Below, one piece after another: positions 1-11,414 of a DNA stretch of 64,000 bases. The notes under the pieces were generated by a model. The model had not been told where the DNA came from. It searched no databases and was given only the letters and a program-made list of their open reading frames with translations. Source of the stretch: Henckelia pumila (lineage: Eukaryota > Streptophyta > Magnoliopsida > Lamiales > Gesneriaceae); the NCBI RefSeq assembly GCF_033568475.1, contig NC_133123.1, positions 1,612,001 through 1,676,000 on the forward strand, given 5' to 3'. The position numbers were made by a program, and so were the translations under genes. Within the stretch, counting starts at the first letter, position 1, and each line of letters opens with the position of its first letter.

Positions 1-1174
1 GGTATGTTTATTTTGTACCAGTTTTTAATTTAATTTGGTAACAAAATGTCCTTTAATTCTCTTTAACCACTTAATGAATCTGTTCTTGTTTTCTGTTAAT
101 GTAGATGAACGAATTTAGGACAACAGCTGATTTCACAGCAACATCGATCGGTAATTCAGGTTCTGCACTTTCTCCGTGGTCGTCCCATGGTTGGTTCTTG
201 CATCTCAATCCAATTTTGGTTTTTCCTCCAAATTGAAGTTTCATTTTCTTATTATTAATTTTTTTTTAGATTCACTGTTGATCATACTTCATAGCAATGC
301 TTAACCCTATACAACTTCCAACTGAATGTTTAGAACCACATATAGACAGTGACCGGTAAAGGAATTCAAGATAGGATGGTTCGCTCAATGATTGTAATAT
401 CACATGCTATGTATTTTCAGAAAATATATTTTTTGCCTGAAAATGATAAGTATGCCCTAAATATTGTTTTATTTTTCTAATGATTTGTCAGAGAGGTATC
501 GTAAATAAGATTACTAGGCACGTGTCAGGGGGAAATATGGACTTGTTTGTTGCAACATTTGAGTTAATGGTAGGATGCAATCTTTGGTTGCTGTCCACTG
601 GTAGGCTTGCAGCTGCTCCATGAACTGGTGGTTTCATGGATCACAGGGAATTTGTAATCACAGGGCATGTAGATTTAAACATATTATCGAATCAATGCAT
701 CATTACTTCGGCAACCATCGGCTTTGCTCTGAGAGGCAACTATATGTTTAATTTCCTTATTGTCTCAAGAATTCTTTGGCAACATTACAGTTTGATATAT
801 TAGTCACTGGATTGAAACCTATTGCTAATTCATTAATGAATATAACTGTGAATATCTGGCATTTTTTTTCCTCTCATTTATGTTTTCATCATGTTGCTTT
901 ATTAGAGGTTTTGAGGTGATGAAGGATCTTAGCGGCTTCTTATTCATAATTTTGTTTCTCTTTTTCATGAACAGATTATGGAGAATCCATGCAACAATCA
1001 GGATCCGACATGAATGTTTCTGGTATAAAGAAAAAGCAGAAAAGGAAGAAATCTAAGTCAACTTCCTCCCCTAAGTCTAATTCGTCTTTGTCATCAAGGT
1101 CATCACGTGTAGCAAAATCGAAATCCAAATTTGTCGAAGGCAGCTCACAACCAGCTAACATTGAAGTGGCCTAG
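1..1174 (+). CDS. 3' end of an unrecognised gene with a Lys/Ser-rich C-terminal tail
   Basis: Only the last part of the gene is in the window. The first base looks like an exon end, because a GTATGT donor follows at 2-7. A coding exon then runs 105-189 after an AG acceptor, and the final exon runs 975-1174 to a TAG. The two exons join in phase (28 codons plus one base, then 200 bases) across a 785-bp intron. The visible tail is about 95 residues: a Ser/Thr/Ala-rich stretch (exon 105-189), then a strongly basic block KKKQKRKKSKS, a Ser-rich stretch with SSLSSRSSR, and the end NIEVA. Such a tail could be disordered or a nuclear-localisation-like signal; that is inference. I do not recognise the family, since any catalytic or membrane domain lies upstream of the window. 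Confidence 0.6.
190..974 (+). other. Last intron of the partial gene
   Basis: A 785-bp AT-rich intron between a GTTGGT donor after position 189 and an ACAG acceptor ending at 974. No other gene or repeat stands out in it. Confidence 0.5.
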
Positions 1175-1836
1175 TAGAAGTATGAATTCAAATGCCCCTT
1201 CAAGTTCTCGAAAGTCCTCTTTATAGCGGCAGCTGCGAGGGATCAGAGGGGCTGGAGATATAATGCAAAAGAGTTGTATCTAAGGTTCAAATGTGACAGT
1301 GATTTGGGAAGCTGAATATTTCTTTCTTCCTTTTGTCTTCTTTTTCCACTCGGTGTAAAGAGTCGAAGTTAGCTGGTGTAACTTACTGTATTTGAATGAT
1401 GCGATGAATGCTAGATGCAATTGTTTGTTTTGTTAACGATGTTCTTTTACTTTTGTTCAAATTGAATATTCTACGAAGGTTCCAGCAACAGAAACATGAT
1501 GCAGAATTATGAGATCTGTGAGTGAACTTTTTCATGGGATCTACAGTAATTTTCTCGCTAACAGAAAGACAGGCCTTTGGCCGAATGTTTAGCTGAAGTA
1601 GAGGAGGAGATTTCACGTGACTAATTCCTTCACTGAATCCAAATCTTTCTTCCCAAATCTCAGTTTTGGATCTCTAGCTTTTTGACAAATAAAATGAAAC
1701 ATAATTACTTTCTTTTTTTCTGTTAAGATCATGTATTCCAGTTTCATACAGGTAACGCTCACAGTTTCTGAAGCACCAAAACTCAGATGAATCAACTACT
1801 ATAGTCCAATGTTGTACGAGAAAATTCATCTTTAAA
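1175..1836. other. 3' UTR and short intergenic stretch
   Basis: This holds the 3' UTR of the partial gene, with a poly-pyrimidine stretch near 1320-1350, and then spacer DNA up to the COBRA-like pseudogene. No coding sequence is supported. Confidence 0.4.
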
Positions 1837-3110
1837 ATGGTCTTGAGATTGGTAATCTTTTACAATTTCTTGAATCTTTTTCTGATATATGCCATCAGAG
1901 CTCAAGATTATGATGATGACAAGAAGCCGCCTCCAGAACAAAATAGTTGCAACGGGATCTTCTCACATACACTTTCATCTATCGAACAAGAGAATGCGAG
2001 TGCGCAACCTTGGGCCTTCAAGTCGATGGCAACGATACTGAATGCGGGCATCTTGAAGATGGAGATGGATTAACTCCCTGCTCCTGTGGGGAATGGGACT
2101 ACACTTTCCGGTTATCCGCAGACAGATTTGAAAAATTCGATCCAAACAGCAGGAGATTTGAGCCAAATTCAGACTCAGATCTACTTAACCGGATCTCAAT
2201 TTGAGATTAGGCCGCCGGGAAATCCAATGCCACGTACTATCAAGCTTGTAAACACGATGGCTACAAATGTCCTGCACCGAAATCTCGCAGTAAAAACTGA
2301 ATCGATCCCTTTCAGATATTTGCATTCTTTGCTTGCTTTTTGTCTTCTAAACCTGTTTCTGTAACTCAACAGCAACAACTATGCTAGTTTGCTGTGTGAG
2401 GTATCCGAAGTTCAAGATCAAAACCCGTCAAACAAGTACTTACCACGTCAAAAAGGTCGATATCTTATGATGTATTGCAAGCCTATGGTAATAATTATCT
2501 TGCTCAGGTGACAATTGACAACCAAAATCCTTTGAGGCGGCTATAGATCACTGGAAATTAACATGGGGTGGATGACAGGGGAGTTCATATACTCGATGAC
2601 GGGGGCATATACCCGTAAGTAGGACAATCTGGACTACATCTATGGTGCTGCAGGACAGTACTATCAAGATTTTGATTCTTCTAAAGTTATGAGCTGTGAG
2701 AAGAAGCCCATCATCGGTGATCTTCCCAAGACAAGAAAATGACAAAGATGTTGGAAATTTACCAAATTGCTGAAGAAATCAGGCATAGGTTTTCAAAAGG
2801 GCTTATTCTTTTAATGGAACATTGCTTGAAGATTTGAACACCGCCATTTTCTTGACAGGCTTGCCAGTTGCCAGGTTCAAACTACCTGATCAAGGAGACG
2901 AATCGGTCAGATCCTGTGAAGGATCCCACTTCCCAGGATAACTGGTAAGCAGCAATCAGTACTGACGTTTACTAAGAACCGAATACGCGACATCGAGATT
3001 GTCGATGGCGATGGAATTCCTTCCAAGCTGTTTTTAAATGGTGAGGAAGGAATGTGCACTTCCCATGCAACTTCCAAGCGCAGATGCTAGGCTATATCCT
3101 CCAAGTTCAA
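1837..3110 (+). pseudogene. COBRA-like (COBL7-type) pseudogene
   Basis: COBL proteins are GPI-anchored extracellular proteins that help orient cellulose. This copy starts with a plausible signal peptide (MVLRLVIFYNFLNLFLIYAI) followed by QDYDDDKKPPPEQNSCNGIF, typical of the longer COBL7-10 subgroup. Further recognisable pieces appear in order but in shifting frames: ENASAQPWAFKSMATILNAG near 1990-2050, then VGNGTTLSGYPQTDLK and IRPPGNPMPRTIKLVN (2083-2255). Later come YGAAGQYYQDFDF near 2643-2680, MSCEKKPIIGDLP near 2690-2730, and QQSVLTFTKNRIRDIEIVDGDG near 2950-3015. At least four frame changes, several stops and missing segments (including most of the COBRA domain Cys-rich part) rule out a product. 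No introns separate the pieces, but that alone does not show retroposition. It lies directly downstream of an unrelated gene in the same orientation. Confidence 0.85.
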
Positions 3111-3624
3111 GCTTCTTAGCTTTCTTGCATGCATGATTCTTTTAGTGACGACAAATTTATAATATGATAATTAACTACTCCATGGGTAAAACAGGGCGCC
3201 TGGGACTCGAATAGCTGTGCTGCTTGCTTACTTCTGAAAATTCATATTTAAGGGAGAATACAATGTCGATCTTAGCATCTAATTACACAGAGCCAAGTAT
3301 ATATATACATTAAAAATTAATGGTTTTGGTTCAGGATCAGACATGTTACAGCACAACTTCTACAGGATATCGACTGCAGGCACGTTTATGGGATGTTAGA
3401 AAATAATGACGTGATAAAAAAATATAAGAATGTGACAAAAAAGTGTAGTTAACTTGTGCCACGCAATAAAATAGGAAAAAAAATTACAAATTAGTGAATT
3501 ATAATAAAAAATTATATGATATCATGATGAGAACGAAAAATATGAAAGAAATTGTATAAAAAATTGCAGAGGCATGTAAGGCCGGTGAAACGAATGACAG
3601 AATTACGTGGGGAGTGAAATAATG
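3111..3624. other. Spacer between the COBL pseudogene and the copia insertion
   Basis: AT-rich DNA without a supportable gene. The last five bases before the retroelement (3625-3629, ATAAT) are the left copy of its target-site duplication. Confidence 0.5.
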
Positions 3625-3629
3625 ATAAT
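3625..3629. repeat. Left target-site duplication of the copia element
   Basis: ATAAT, identical to 9702-9706 on the other side of the element. Confidence 0.85.
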
Positions 3630-3641
3630 TGTTGAAAAATA

Positions 3642-3683
<42 letters not shown>

Positions 3684-3915
3684 GTTGAATGTTGAATATT
3701 GAATGTTGAATATTGAGTTGTAAAATGTGGAAAATTAGTGTGTGATGATGTAGATAATGATGTATTAATTTTTGGACTAATATCAAATGTGGATCTATAT
3801 TTGTGATGAAAAATACAATTGAGTTGAGAGAAAAATATTATAAAGTGTAGAGTTTGATATATTTTGAGTTTTGGAGTATTTACTTTTTACCATATATTTT
3901 TACTTTTTCACAACA
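3630..3915 (+). repeat. 5' LTR of the copia element
   Basis: 286 bp, starting TGTTGAAAAATAT and ending TTCACAACA. It is longer than the 3' LTR mainly because of an expanded ATT microsatellite near its start and a roughly 20-bp segment absent from the other LTR. Confidence 0.93.
3643..3682. repeat. (ATT)n microsatellite inside the 5' LTR
   Basis: About 13 ATT units; the matching tract in the 3' LTR (from about 9471) has only about four. It is followed by TTGAATG/TTGAATA heptamers that also vary in number between the two LTRs. Confidence 0.9.
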
Positions 3916-3935
3916 CGTTATCAGCACGATCGCTC
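3916..3935 (+). other. Primer-binding-site region of the copia element
   Basis: Directly after the LTR end, CGTTATCAGCACGA resembles the methionine-tRNA-type primer sites (TATCAG core) common in plant copia elements. Assigned from position and resemblance only. Confidence 0.5.
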
Positions 3936-4719
3936 GAAGGTTCTCTATAATTTCCGACGCTCCAAAATACAAGAAGAAGTCAAAAATATTCAACAAGTAA
4001 GAATTTTTATTTTACTGTTTATATATTTTTATTGTGTATATATTAATATATAATATCATGTTATTATCAGAAATGAAAAAAAATTTAGTTTTTTAAAAAC
4101 TTGTTATAATCATGGGAGGATGTTAAGACGACATCTCACACTCCCAGTAAGGGATACGACAAGTAAAAAAGTCTCTAAGGTTTTTAAACAATAACGTGAT
4201 ATGATATATATTTATTATGTATATATACTAACTATATCAATATATAATTTCATGTTATTATATAAAAGGTTGTCTAGGACACTGACCTTATAATAACGTG
4301 ATATGATATATATTTTATTGCGTATATTTAATTATGATTATTATTATATGCATCACACGATTATCACGAATTTTTATTCAACACATACTTGATTTTTTCT
4401 TACCCCAACGGTAACAAACGGCTAATTTTTGCCCTATAAATATATTCACTCAAACTCATTTTCAATCACAGCAAATTCACTCTTTCTCTCAAAATAATTT
4501 CTCCTCGATTTTTCGAAGATGAAGATGATGGCATTTCTAAGGCTATTTTTCATAACGATTATGATCATCATGCTCACGAGTTTTGTACTCACCAGCGATT
4601 TTTCACCACTTACTTTTTCTCTATTTGTACACACACTTGTAATCTTCGTTCTTCCATTATTTTGTATTGTCATATTAATGAAAATTAACTAATAAAATGC
4701 ATTGTTATTTTTTTAGTAC

Positions 4720-5755
4720 CACCATGTCAAATTTGACAAAGATTGAATTCGTTGCGCTCGATATCACTGGAAAGAATTATATGTCATGGAATCTCGATGT
4801 AGAGATGCATCTTGAGTCATTGGGTCTAAGTGATACCATCAAAAAAATTAATATATCAACCTCAAAAGATAAAGCAAAGGCAATGATTTTCTTACGCCGA
4901 CATCTTGATGAAGGGTTGAAATGTGAGTATCTCACAGAAAAAGACCCAATGATTTAATGGAAATGGTTGAAAGAAAGATTTGAGCATATAAGGGAAGTGA
5001 TACTTCCGACCGCCCGTGATGAATGGAATACGTTGAGATTCCAAGACTTTAAAAAAGTCAGTGATTATAATTTTGCGATGTATCGAATAATCTCGCAATT
5101 AAAATTCTGTGGACTTGAAGTCACAGAGATGGAAATGCTTGAAAAAACATTTTCCACTTTTCACGCATCAAATATAACTCTACAGCAACAGTATAGAGTG
5201 CGTGGTTTTACGAGATATTCTGAACTCATTGCATGTCTTCTTGTGGCGGAAAAGAACAACGAATTGTTAATAAAAAATCATCAATCCCGACCCACTGGAT
5301 CAACGGCATTTCCTAAAGCAAATGTCGTAATGAAAAATGAAAACCAAAATCAAAAGCATAGACCAGATTTTGGTCGTGGACGAGGTCGAGGAAGTGGGCG
5401 TGGACGTAAAAATTATCGCGGTCATGGTCGTGGCCGTGGATATGAAAATAATCGAGATAGTTATTTTAATAACTCATCTCAAAAGAACGTCACGAACCAC
5501 CCACCAAAAAGGCAATATGAAAATACGAGTGAAAATGAAAATCACTCAAAAAGATCTGAGAGTGTTTGTTATAAATGTGGTACTCCAGGACATTGGTCAC
5601 ATATTTGTCGAACCCCTGAGCACCTATGTAAGCTCTATAAAGAATCGACAAAGGGAAAAGGAAAAGAGACCAATTTTGTTGAAGATAGTGACCATTTAAT
5701 TGGTTCAACTAGTTTCAATGCTGCAGATTTTTTGAATGATTTCGAAGACATTGAT
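4720..5755 (+). mobile_element. gag region of the copia fossil
   Basis: The capsid-like part matches the plant copia gag (UBN2-type) family. After it come a Gly/Arg-rich stretch (RGRGRGSGRGR) and a CCHC zinc knuckle, CYKCGTPGHWSHIC. Fossil, interrupted. Confidence 0.85.
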
Positions 5756-5899
5756 TAAAAGATTGGTGGGACTAGATTGTAATAAATTTGTATATATTTT
5801 TCATGCATTCTTGTATTATAAAGCATGTTATATTTTGCATTTGTATTGTACTTAATTTTTTTTTATTGCATTTTTGTGAAGTTTGATATGAAAAATGCT

Positions 5900-6100
5900 A
5901 TGAGAAACATGGAAATAATATCATGAAAATTTGCATACCGGATAGTGGTACAACGCACACTATTCTGCGAGATGAAAGATATTTCTTGGAAATAAAACCA
6001 ACAAAAACAATGGTGAATACAATATCAGGTCCTGTAGACTTGATTGAAGGTTGTGGTAAAGCACAATTTTTGTTACCAAATGGTACAAAATTTTTGATAA
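5900..6100 (+). mobile_element. Aspartic protease region of the copia fossil
   Basis: Recognised by the DSGTTHT active-site motif of copia proteases. Part of the broken polyprotein region. Confidence 0.75.
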
Positions 6101-6349
6101 ATGATGCTTTATATTCACCATAATCGAAAAAAAATTTGTTGAGTTTTAATGACATATATTCTCATGGATATGATACTGAGACGATAACTGATGGAAATGA
6201 GAAATATATGTGTCTTACCACATATAAATCAGGAAAGAAATATGTGGTTGAAAAATTATCAATGCTTCCTACTGGATTGCATTATACACATATAAGTCCA
6301 ATCGAATCAAATATGGTGATTAATAGTTCTTCAATATTAACAAATTGAC

Positions 6350-6900
6350 ATGATCGATTGGGACATCCTGGTTCAATAATGATGCGAAGAATTATTGAAA
6401 ATACGCATGGTCATCCATTGAAAGACCAGAAGATCTTTCAGAATAATAAGTTTCAATGTAAAGCATGTTCTCTTGGAAAACTTATTATAAGACCATCGCC
6501 AGCTAAAATCCAAACAGAATCACCCATATTTCTTGAACGCGTTCAGGGTGATATTTGTGGGCCAATTCATCCACCATGTGGACCATTTCGATATTATATG
6601 GTATTGATCGATGCCTCTAGCATATGGTCACATGTATGCTTATTGTCAACTCGAAATATGGCATTTGCAAGATTAATGGCTCAAATAATAAAATTGCGGA
6701 ATCAATTTCCCGATTATACAATCAAAAAAATAAGACTTGATAATGCTGAAGAATTTACTTCTCAAACTTTCAATGACTATTGTATGTCAATGGAAATTAC
6801 TGTTAAACATCCTGTTGCTCATGTTCATACACAGAATGGATTAGCTGAATCATTGATTAAACGTGCCTATCATAAATTCGCATCAGACCAAGTGCATATC
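6350..6900 (+). mobile_element. Integrase region of the copia fossil
   Basis: GAG-pre-integrase type residues (GHPG...CxxC near ACSLGK) are followed by an rve-like core with GDICGPI and IRLDNAEEF. Its position before RT is what makes the element Ty1/copia. Interrupted. Confidence 0.85.
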
Positions 6901-7899
6901 ATAAATTCTCCCCATTGCAGCTTACATTTGGTAAAGAACCTAATATTTCTCATTTGAAAATTTTTGGATGTATGGTGTATGTGCCTATTGCACCACCTCA
7001 ACGATAAAAAATGGGTTCTCAAAGAAAAATCGGCATTTATATCGATTATGATAGTCCATCAATCATTCGATATCTTGAGCCTCAGACAGGCGATGTGTTT
7101 ACAACACGCTTTGCTGATTGTCATTTTAATGAAGAAATCTTCCCAATGTTAGGGGGAGAAAAGAAACACATCGAAAAAAAAATCACATGGTATGTACCAT
7201 CATTGTTACATTTGGATCCAAGGACCAAACAATGTGAGAAAGATGTACAGCAAATTGTGCACTTGCAAAAAATTTCAAATCAAATGCCAGATGCATTTGC
7301 AGACACAAAAGGGGTAACAAAATCATATATACATGCTGTAAATGCCCATGCTCGAATTGAAATTCCAAAGAAACAAATTGAAGACACTCATGATGCCATA
7401 AAACGCTTGAAGCGTGGAAGGCCAGTCGGTTCCAAGGATAAAAATCCTCGGAAAAGAAAAGGCATAGAAAAACACGATGATCATAAAATAGAAAATGGTG
7501 TTTCAGAAGAAACACCTGATGATGAAAATGTTCTGTTAGAACCACAAACTGACGAGAATCGTGAAATCTCTATCAATTATATTAATACTGGAAAAATATG
7601 GAACCGAAAAGACATAGAAGATATTGATGAGATATTTTCTTATAATGTGGCTTGTGACATGATAAATGAAAATGAGGATCATGAACCAAAATCTTTTGGT
7701 GAATGTAAAACTCGTCATGATTGGGCCAAATGGAAAGATGTCATCCAGGTTGAATTGGATTCATTGAATAAACGTAATGTTTTTGGACCTATAGTCCTCA
7801 CACCTGAAGGTGTAAAACCTGTTGAATACAAATAGGTTTTTATTCGAAAGCGAAATGAGAAAAATAAAATAGTCAGATATAAAGCTAGACTTGTTGCAC

Positions 7900-8700
7900 A
7901 AGGTTTTTCTCAAAGGCCTGGAATTGATTATGAAGAAACGTATTATCCTGTTATGGATGCAATTATGTTTCGATATTTGATTAGTTTGGCAGTGTCTGAA
8001 AATTTGGAAATATGGCTTATGGATGTTGTTACAGCTTACTTATACGGATCACTTGATAGTGATATATACATGAAAATTCCTGAAGGATTTAAGATGCCTG
8101 AAGCACAAAGTTCAAAAACCAGAGAATTTTATTTTGTAAAATTGCAAAGATCATTATATGGGCTAAAACAATTCGGCCGAATGTGGTATAATCGGCTAAG
8201 TGAGCACTTGATGAAAAAAGGATATGTAAATGATCCAATATGCCCTTGTGTTTTCATCAAGAAAACAACACACGGATGTGTAATTATTGTTGTATATGTT
8301 GATGATTTAAACATCATTGGAACGAATAAAGAAATTCAAGAAGTTATGATGTACTTAAAGGAAGAATTCGAAATGAAGGATCTTGGAAAAACCAAGTATT
8401 GTCTGGGTTTGCAAATCGAACAAAAAGAATGTGGAATTTTTGTTCACCAGACAAATTATACAGAAAAGATCCTTAAACGTTTTAATATGGATAAATCAAA
8501 TCCATTAAGTACTCCAATGGTTGTAAGATCATTAAACATAGAAAAGGATCCATTCCGTCCATGTGAAGATGATGAAGTTATTCTTGATCCAGAAGTACCA
8601 TATCTAAGTGTCATTGGTGCCCTTATGTATCTTGCAAATTGCACTAGACCTGATATATTTTTTGCTGTAAATTTATTGGCAAGATTCAGTTCATATACAA
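7900..8700 (+). mobile_element. Reverse transcriptase region of the copia fossil
   Basis: Plant copia RT signatures are clear: AYLYG, LYGLKQ and the catalytic VVYVDDLNIIG. Fossil. Confidence 0.9.
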
Positions 8701-8799
8701 CAAAGAGGCACTGGAACGGAATTAAACATATATTCCGTTATCTACGAGGAACGACAGATTTGGGACTTTTGTACTCAAAATACACCAATCAAAGTATCA

Positions 8800-9150
8800 T
8801 TGGTTATGCTGATGCTGGATATTTATCTGATCCACATAAGGCACGTTCCCAAACCGGATATGTATTTACTCGTGGAGGCACCGCAATTTTTTGGCGCTCA
8901 CAGAAACAAACACTCGTAACAACTTCATCAAATCACGCCGAGATTATTGCATTACATGAAGCAAGTTGTGAATGTGTATGGTTAAAGTCAACGACCAAAC
9001 ATATTCAAATATCGTGTGGATTGACAGTAGACAAGAATCCTGTGACACTATATGAAGATAATGCTGCATGTATTGCTCAAATGAAAGAAAGATACATCAA
9101 AAGTGACAGAACCAAACATATCCCCCAAAATTTTTTGCCTACACTCAAGA
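8800..9150 (+). mobile_element. RNase H region of the copia fossil
   Basis: Copia RNase H motifs are visible: GYADAGYLSDP, ARSQTGYVF and SNHAEIIALHEA. Fossil. Confidence 0.85.
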
Positions 9151-9448
9151 GCTTGAGAAGAATAAAGATATTGATATATGTTACATTCAATCAAGTGAGA
9201 ACTCATCAGATCTCTTCACAAAGGCACTTCCCACGACGATATTCAGAAAGCATATATACAACATTGAGATGTGCAATCTACGGAATATGTCAAGAATCAC
9301 TCATGTTAACATGAGGGCGAGTTTACGTGGCTGCACTCTTTTTTCCTTACTATGGTTTTTATCCCACTGGATTTTTCCTAGTAAGGTTTTTAACGAGGCA
9401 GTATAAAACACGAAATGAAGACAGTCATCATATCGCGATCATCATCAC

Positions 9449-9457
9449 AAGGGGGAG
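9449..9457 (+). other. Polypurine tract of the copia element
   Basis: AAGGGGGAG directly precedes the TG that opens the 3' LTR, the expected place for the plus-strand primer. Confidence 0.85.
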
Positions 9458-9701
9458 TGTTGAAAAATATATTATTATTATATTGAATATTGAATATTGA
9501 ATGTTGAATGTTGAATATTGAGTTGTAAAATGTGGAAAATTAGTGTGTGATGATGTAGATAACGATGTATTAATTTTTGAACTAATCTCAAATGTAGATC
9601 TATATTTGTGATGAAAAATACTATTATAAAATGTAGAGTTTGATATATTTTGAGTTTTAAAATATTTACTTTTTACCATATATTTTTACTTTTTCATAAC
9701 A
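9458..9701 (+). repeat. 3' LTR of the copia element
   Basis: 244 bp, starting TGTTGAAAAATAT and ending TTCATAACA. Aligned to the 5' LTR, most differences are G/A or C/T, as expected of methylated, silenced DNA. Confidence 0.93.
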
Positions 9702-9706
9702 ATAAT
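9702..9706. repeat. Right target-site duplication of the copia element
   Basis: ATAAT, identical to 3625-3629. Confidence 0.85.
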
Positions 9707-9710
9707 TAAT

Positions 9711-9718
9711 TAAATGCA
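9711..9718 (+). promoter_or_regulatory. L1-box-like octamer TAAATGCA
   Basis: TAAATGCA matches the L1 box bound by HD-ZIP IV proteins, which ATML1/PDF2 genes use for epidermal autoregulation. It lies about 1.7 kb upstream of the likely transcription start of the HD-ZIP IV gene and five bases from the copia target duplication. The same octamer or its complement also occurs elsewhere in this AT-rich window (for example 51117-51124), so chance is a real alternative. Confidence 0.3.
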
Positions 9719-11392
9719 ACAATTCAATTATTGGACGATTTTATTTAATTTTTTTTTGGCTTGATGAAATTTGCAAATTAATTAGATTATAAATTTGTCG
9801 AAAGCGACTTTAGACCCAAATGACCGAATTAGCAAGAACCAAGAGTAATGATGCTCGATTGCTCATGACATCAATTCCTAATTAATGTGAAACATTAAGA
9901 CAAGGTCTTAGCTCATGCAACGTAATATTTATGTGTACAGAAAAAAATACAGGTCCTACCTTAATTATGACGATGTTCACTTGTCTTATTATTTCAGAGA
10001 TTATCAATTTTTTTCTTTAAAACAAAAATTGTCACGGGATGGAATTTTTCAAAGATGATGAAACGATGTTAAAAATGAAGAAAATAACTAAAGCATCAAT
10101 ATCCATTATTCCAATCATTTCATATACAAAAAAATCTAGCTACTTTTGAATGTTTACCCGATATAAATTTTTATTATTATTTTATCTTGCGAATTAGCAG
10201 AAAATATATATTCATTTCTCAAATTAAAAAATAATAATTTTGTAATGAGCAGAAACTAAAAACAGAAACAAAAAATTATCATAATATATAAACTTACAAA
10301 TCCAATATTTCATTTTTTTAATTTTTTTCCCTTCTCAATATGTGTTTATCTTCTTGCTTCAAGTAATCGTATCAATTTGAGTATACATACAACTAAAACG
10401 AACAATTATGGATATCTCTAATTCTTTTTTTTTTAAAACATAAATAAAGAACTTTTAAATTCGAATATAGATTACAAAACTTGATCAAGGGTGTAGTGCA
10501 CCGCAAAACCAATCCGAAACCAAATTACCGAAATCGAAAAAATCATAGCAATGTTGTCTTAAATTTTTCTTATCGAATGCATTCTTATCTTAAAATCTAG
10601 AGAAAGATGTAAAAAATCAGGGCAAAGGTAGAAATAATTTCGGTGTAGCATAAACCAAATCACATTTTTTTTATATGTTTCGATTTCGATTTATACACTT
10701 AATTCGATTTCAATTTGTAAAATTATGCTTATAAAAGAGGTATATATACCTGCACACATATTATATCAACCACATGCCACATAAATAATTTTGTTAGCGA
10801 AATAACATTTGCAATATCAAATTACTCGTGACTGAAAATTTATTGCTTGTGTACTAGGGATCAGATTATGAATGGTTAAGGAGGCTATGTGTATTAATGC
10901 TTATAGATATCATTAGAAGAAGAAGGAAAAAAGAAAAGGGGGGAATGACAATCGTATCATACATTGAATGCAGTTCACTAATAGAAACAATTGCTCCTGA
11001 TGCTTTGAATCCACTCTCAAATACACACATATATATCCTATCCCCCAATAATATTTGGTACAAGAAAATAATCTCACAAAATTAATCAATAAAACAGTCT
11101 CACAAGAATTTTTGTGTATAAAAAATATACAAAAAATATGAAATCTGATTACGATTTTAGAAATCAACCTTTCTTTGTTATAAAATCCAATTACATCCAC
11201 ATATTTGCCACTGTAATAATAAATACTATTACTCAAAATTAATATCAGAATCCAAACTTTTTTTTATAAAAAAAGTCAAAATTAAAAAGAAATCATATGT
11301 TTTTATAAAGTATCATGCAATGATTAATTTTTATGTAGCAAATTTAAACATGGGATACCAACCTCTAAGATTTAAGAACCATGTGTCTATAT
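9719..11392. other. Upstream region of the HD-ZIP IV gene
   Basis: About 1.7 kb of AT-rich DNA between the copia element and the HD-ZIP IV gene. Poly-T and poly-A runs and short chance reading frames only; no gene supported. It presumably contains the promoter. Confidence 0.4.
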
Positions 11393-11393
11393 G

Positions 11394-11413
11394 TATATAT
11401 ATAAATATATAAA
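11394..11413 (+). promoter_or_regulatory. Candidate TATA region of the HD-ZIP IV gene
   Basis: A TATATATATAAATATATAAA stretch followed within 30-60 bp by CA-rich then CT-rich leader-like sequence, as expected of a plant core promoter. Confidence 0.45.
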
Positions 11414-11414
11414 C

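Larger units (their letters stand above)
3630..9701 (+). mobile_element. Ty1/copia LTR retrotransposon, broken fossil
   Basis: A full-length 6.07-kb element on the plus strand, with two LTRs (TG...CA ends) and a perfect 5-bp target duplication ATAAT at 3625-3629 and 9702-9706. Parts follow copia order: 5' LTR, primer-binding region, untranslated leader, gag with a zinc knuckle, protease, integrase, reverse transcriptase, RNase H, polypurine tract, 3' LTR. Integrase before RT identifies Ty1/copia; I did not assign the lineage. The reading frames are interrupted, with roughly six to eight breaks, so it is a dead copy. Outside the length-variable repeat tracts the LTRs differ at about nine positions in some 240 bp plus one indel. 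At a commonly used plant rate (1.3e-8 per site per year) this suggests an insertion age of the order of 1-2 million years; this is a rough estimate. Confidence 0.95.

Noticed and set aside
5337-5699. Alternative frame across the gag region
   Set aside because: Shadow of the gag frame in a fossil element; low-complexity composition only.
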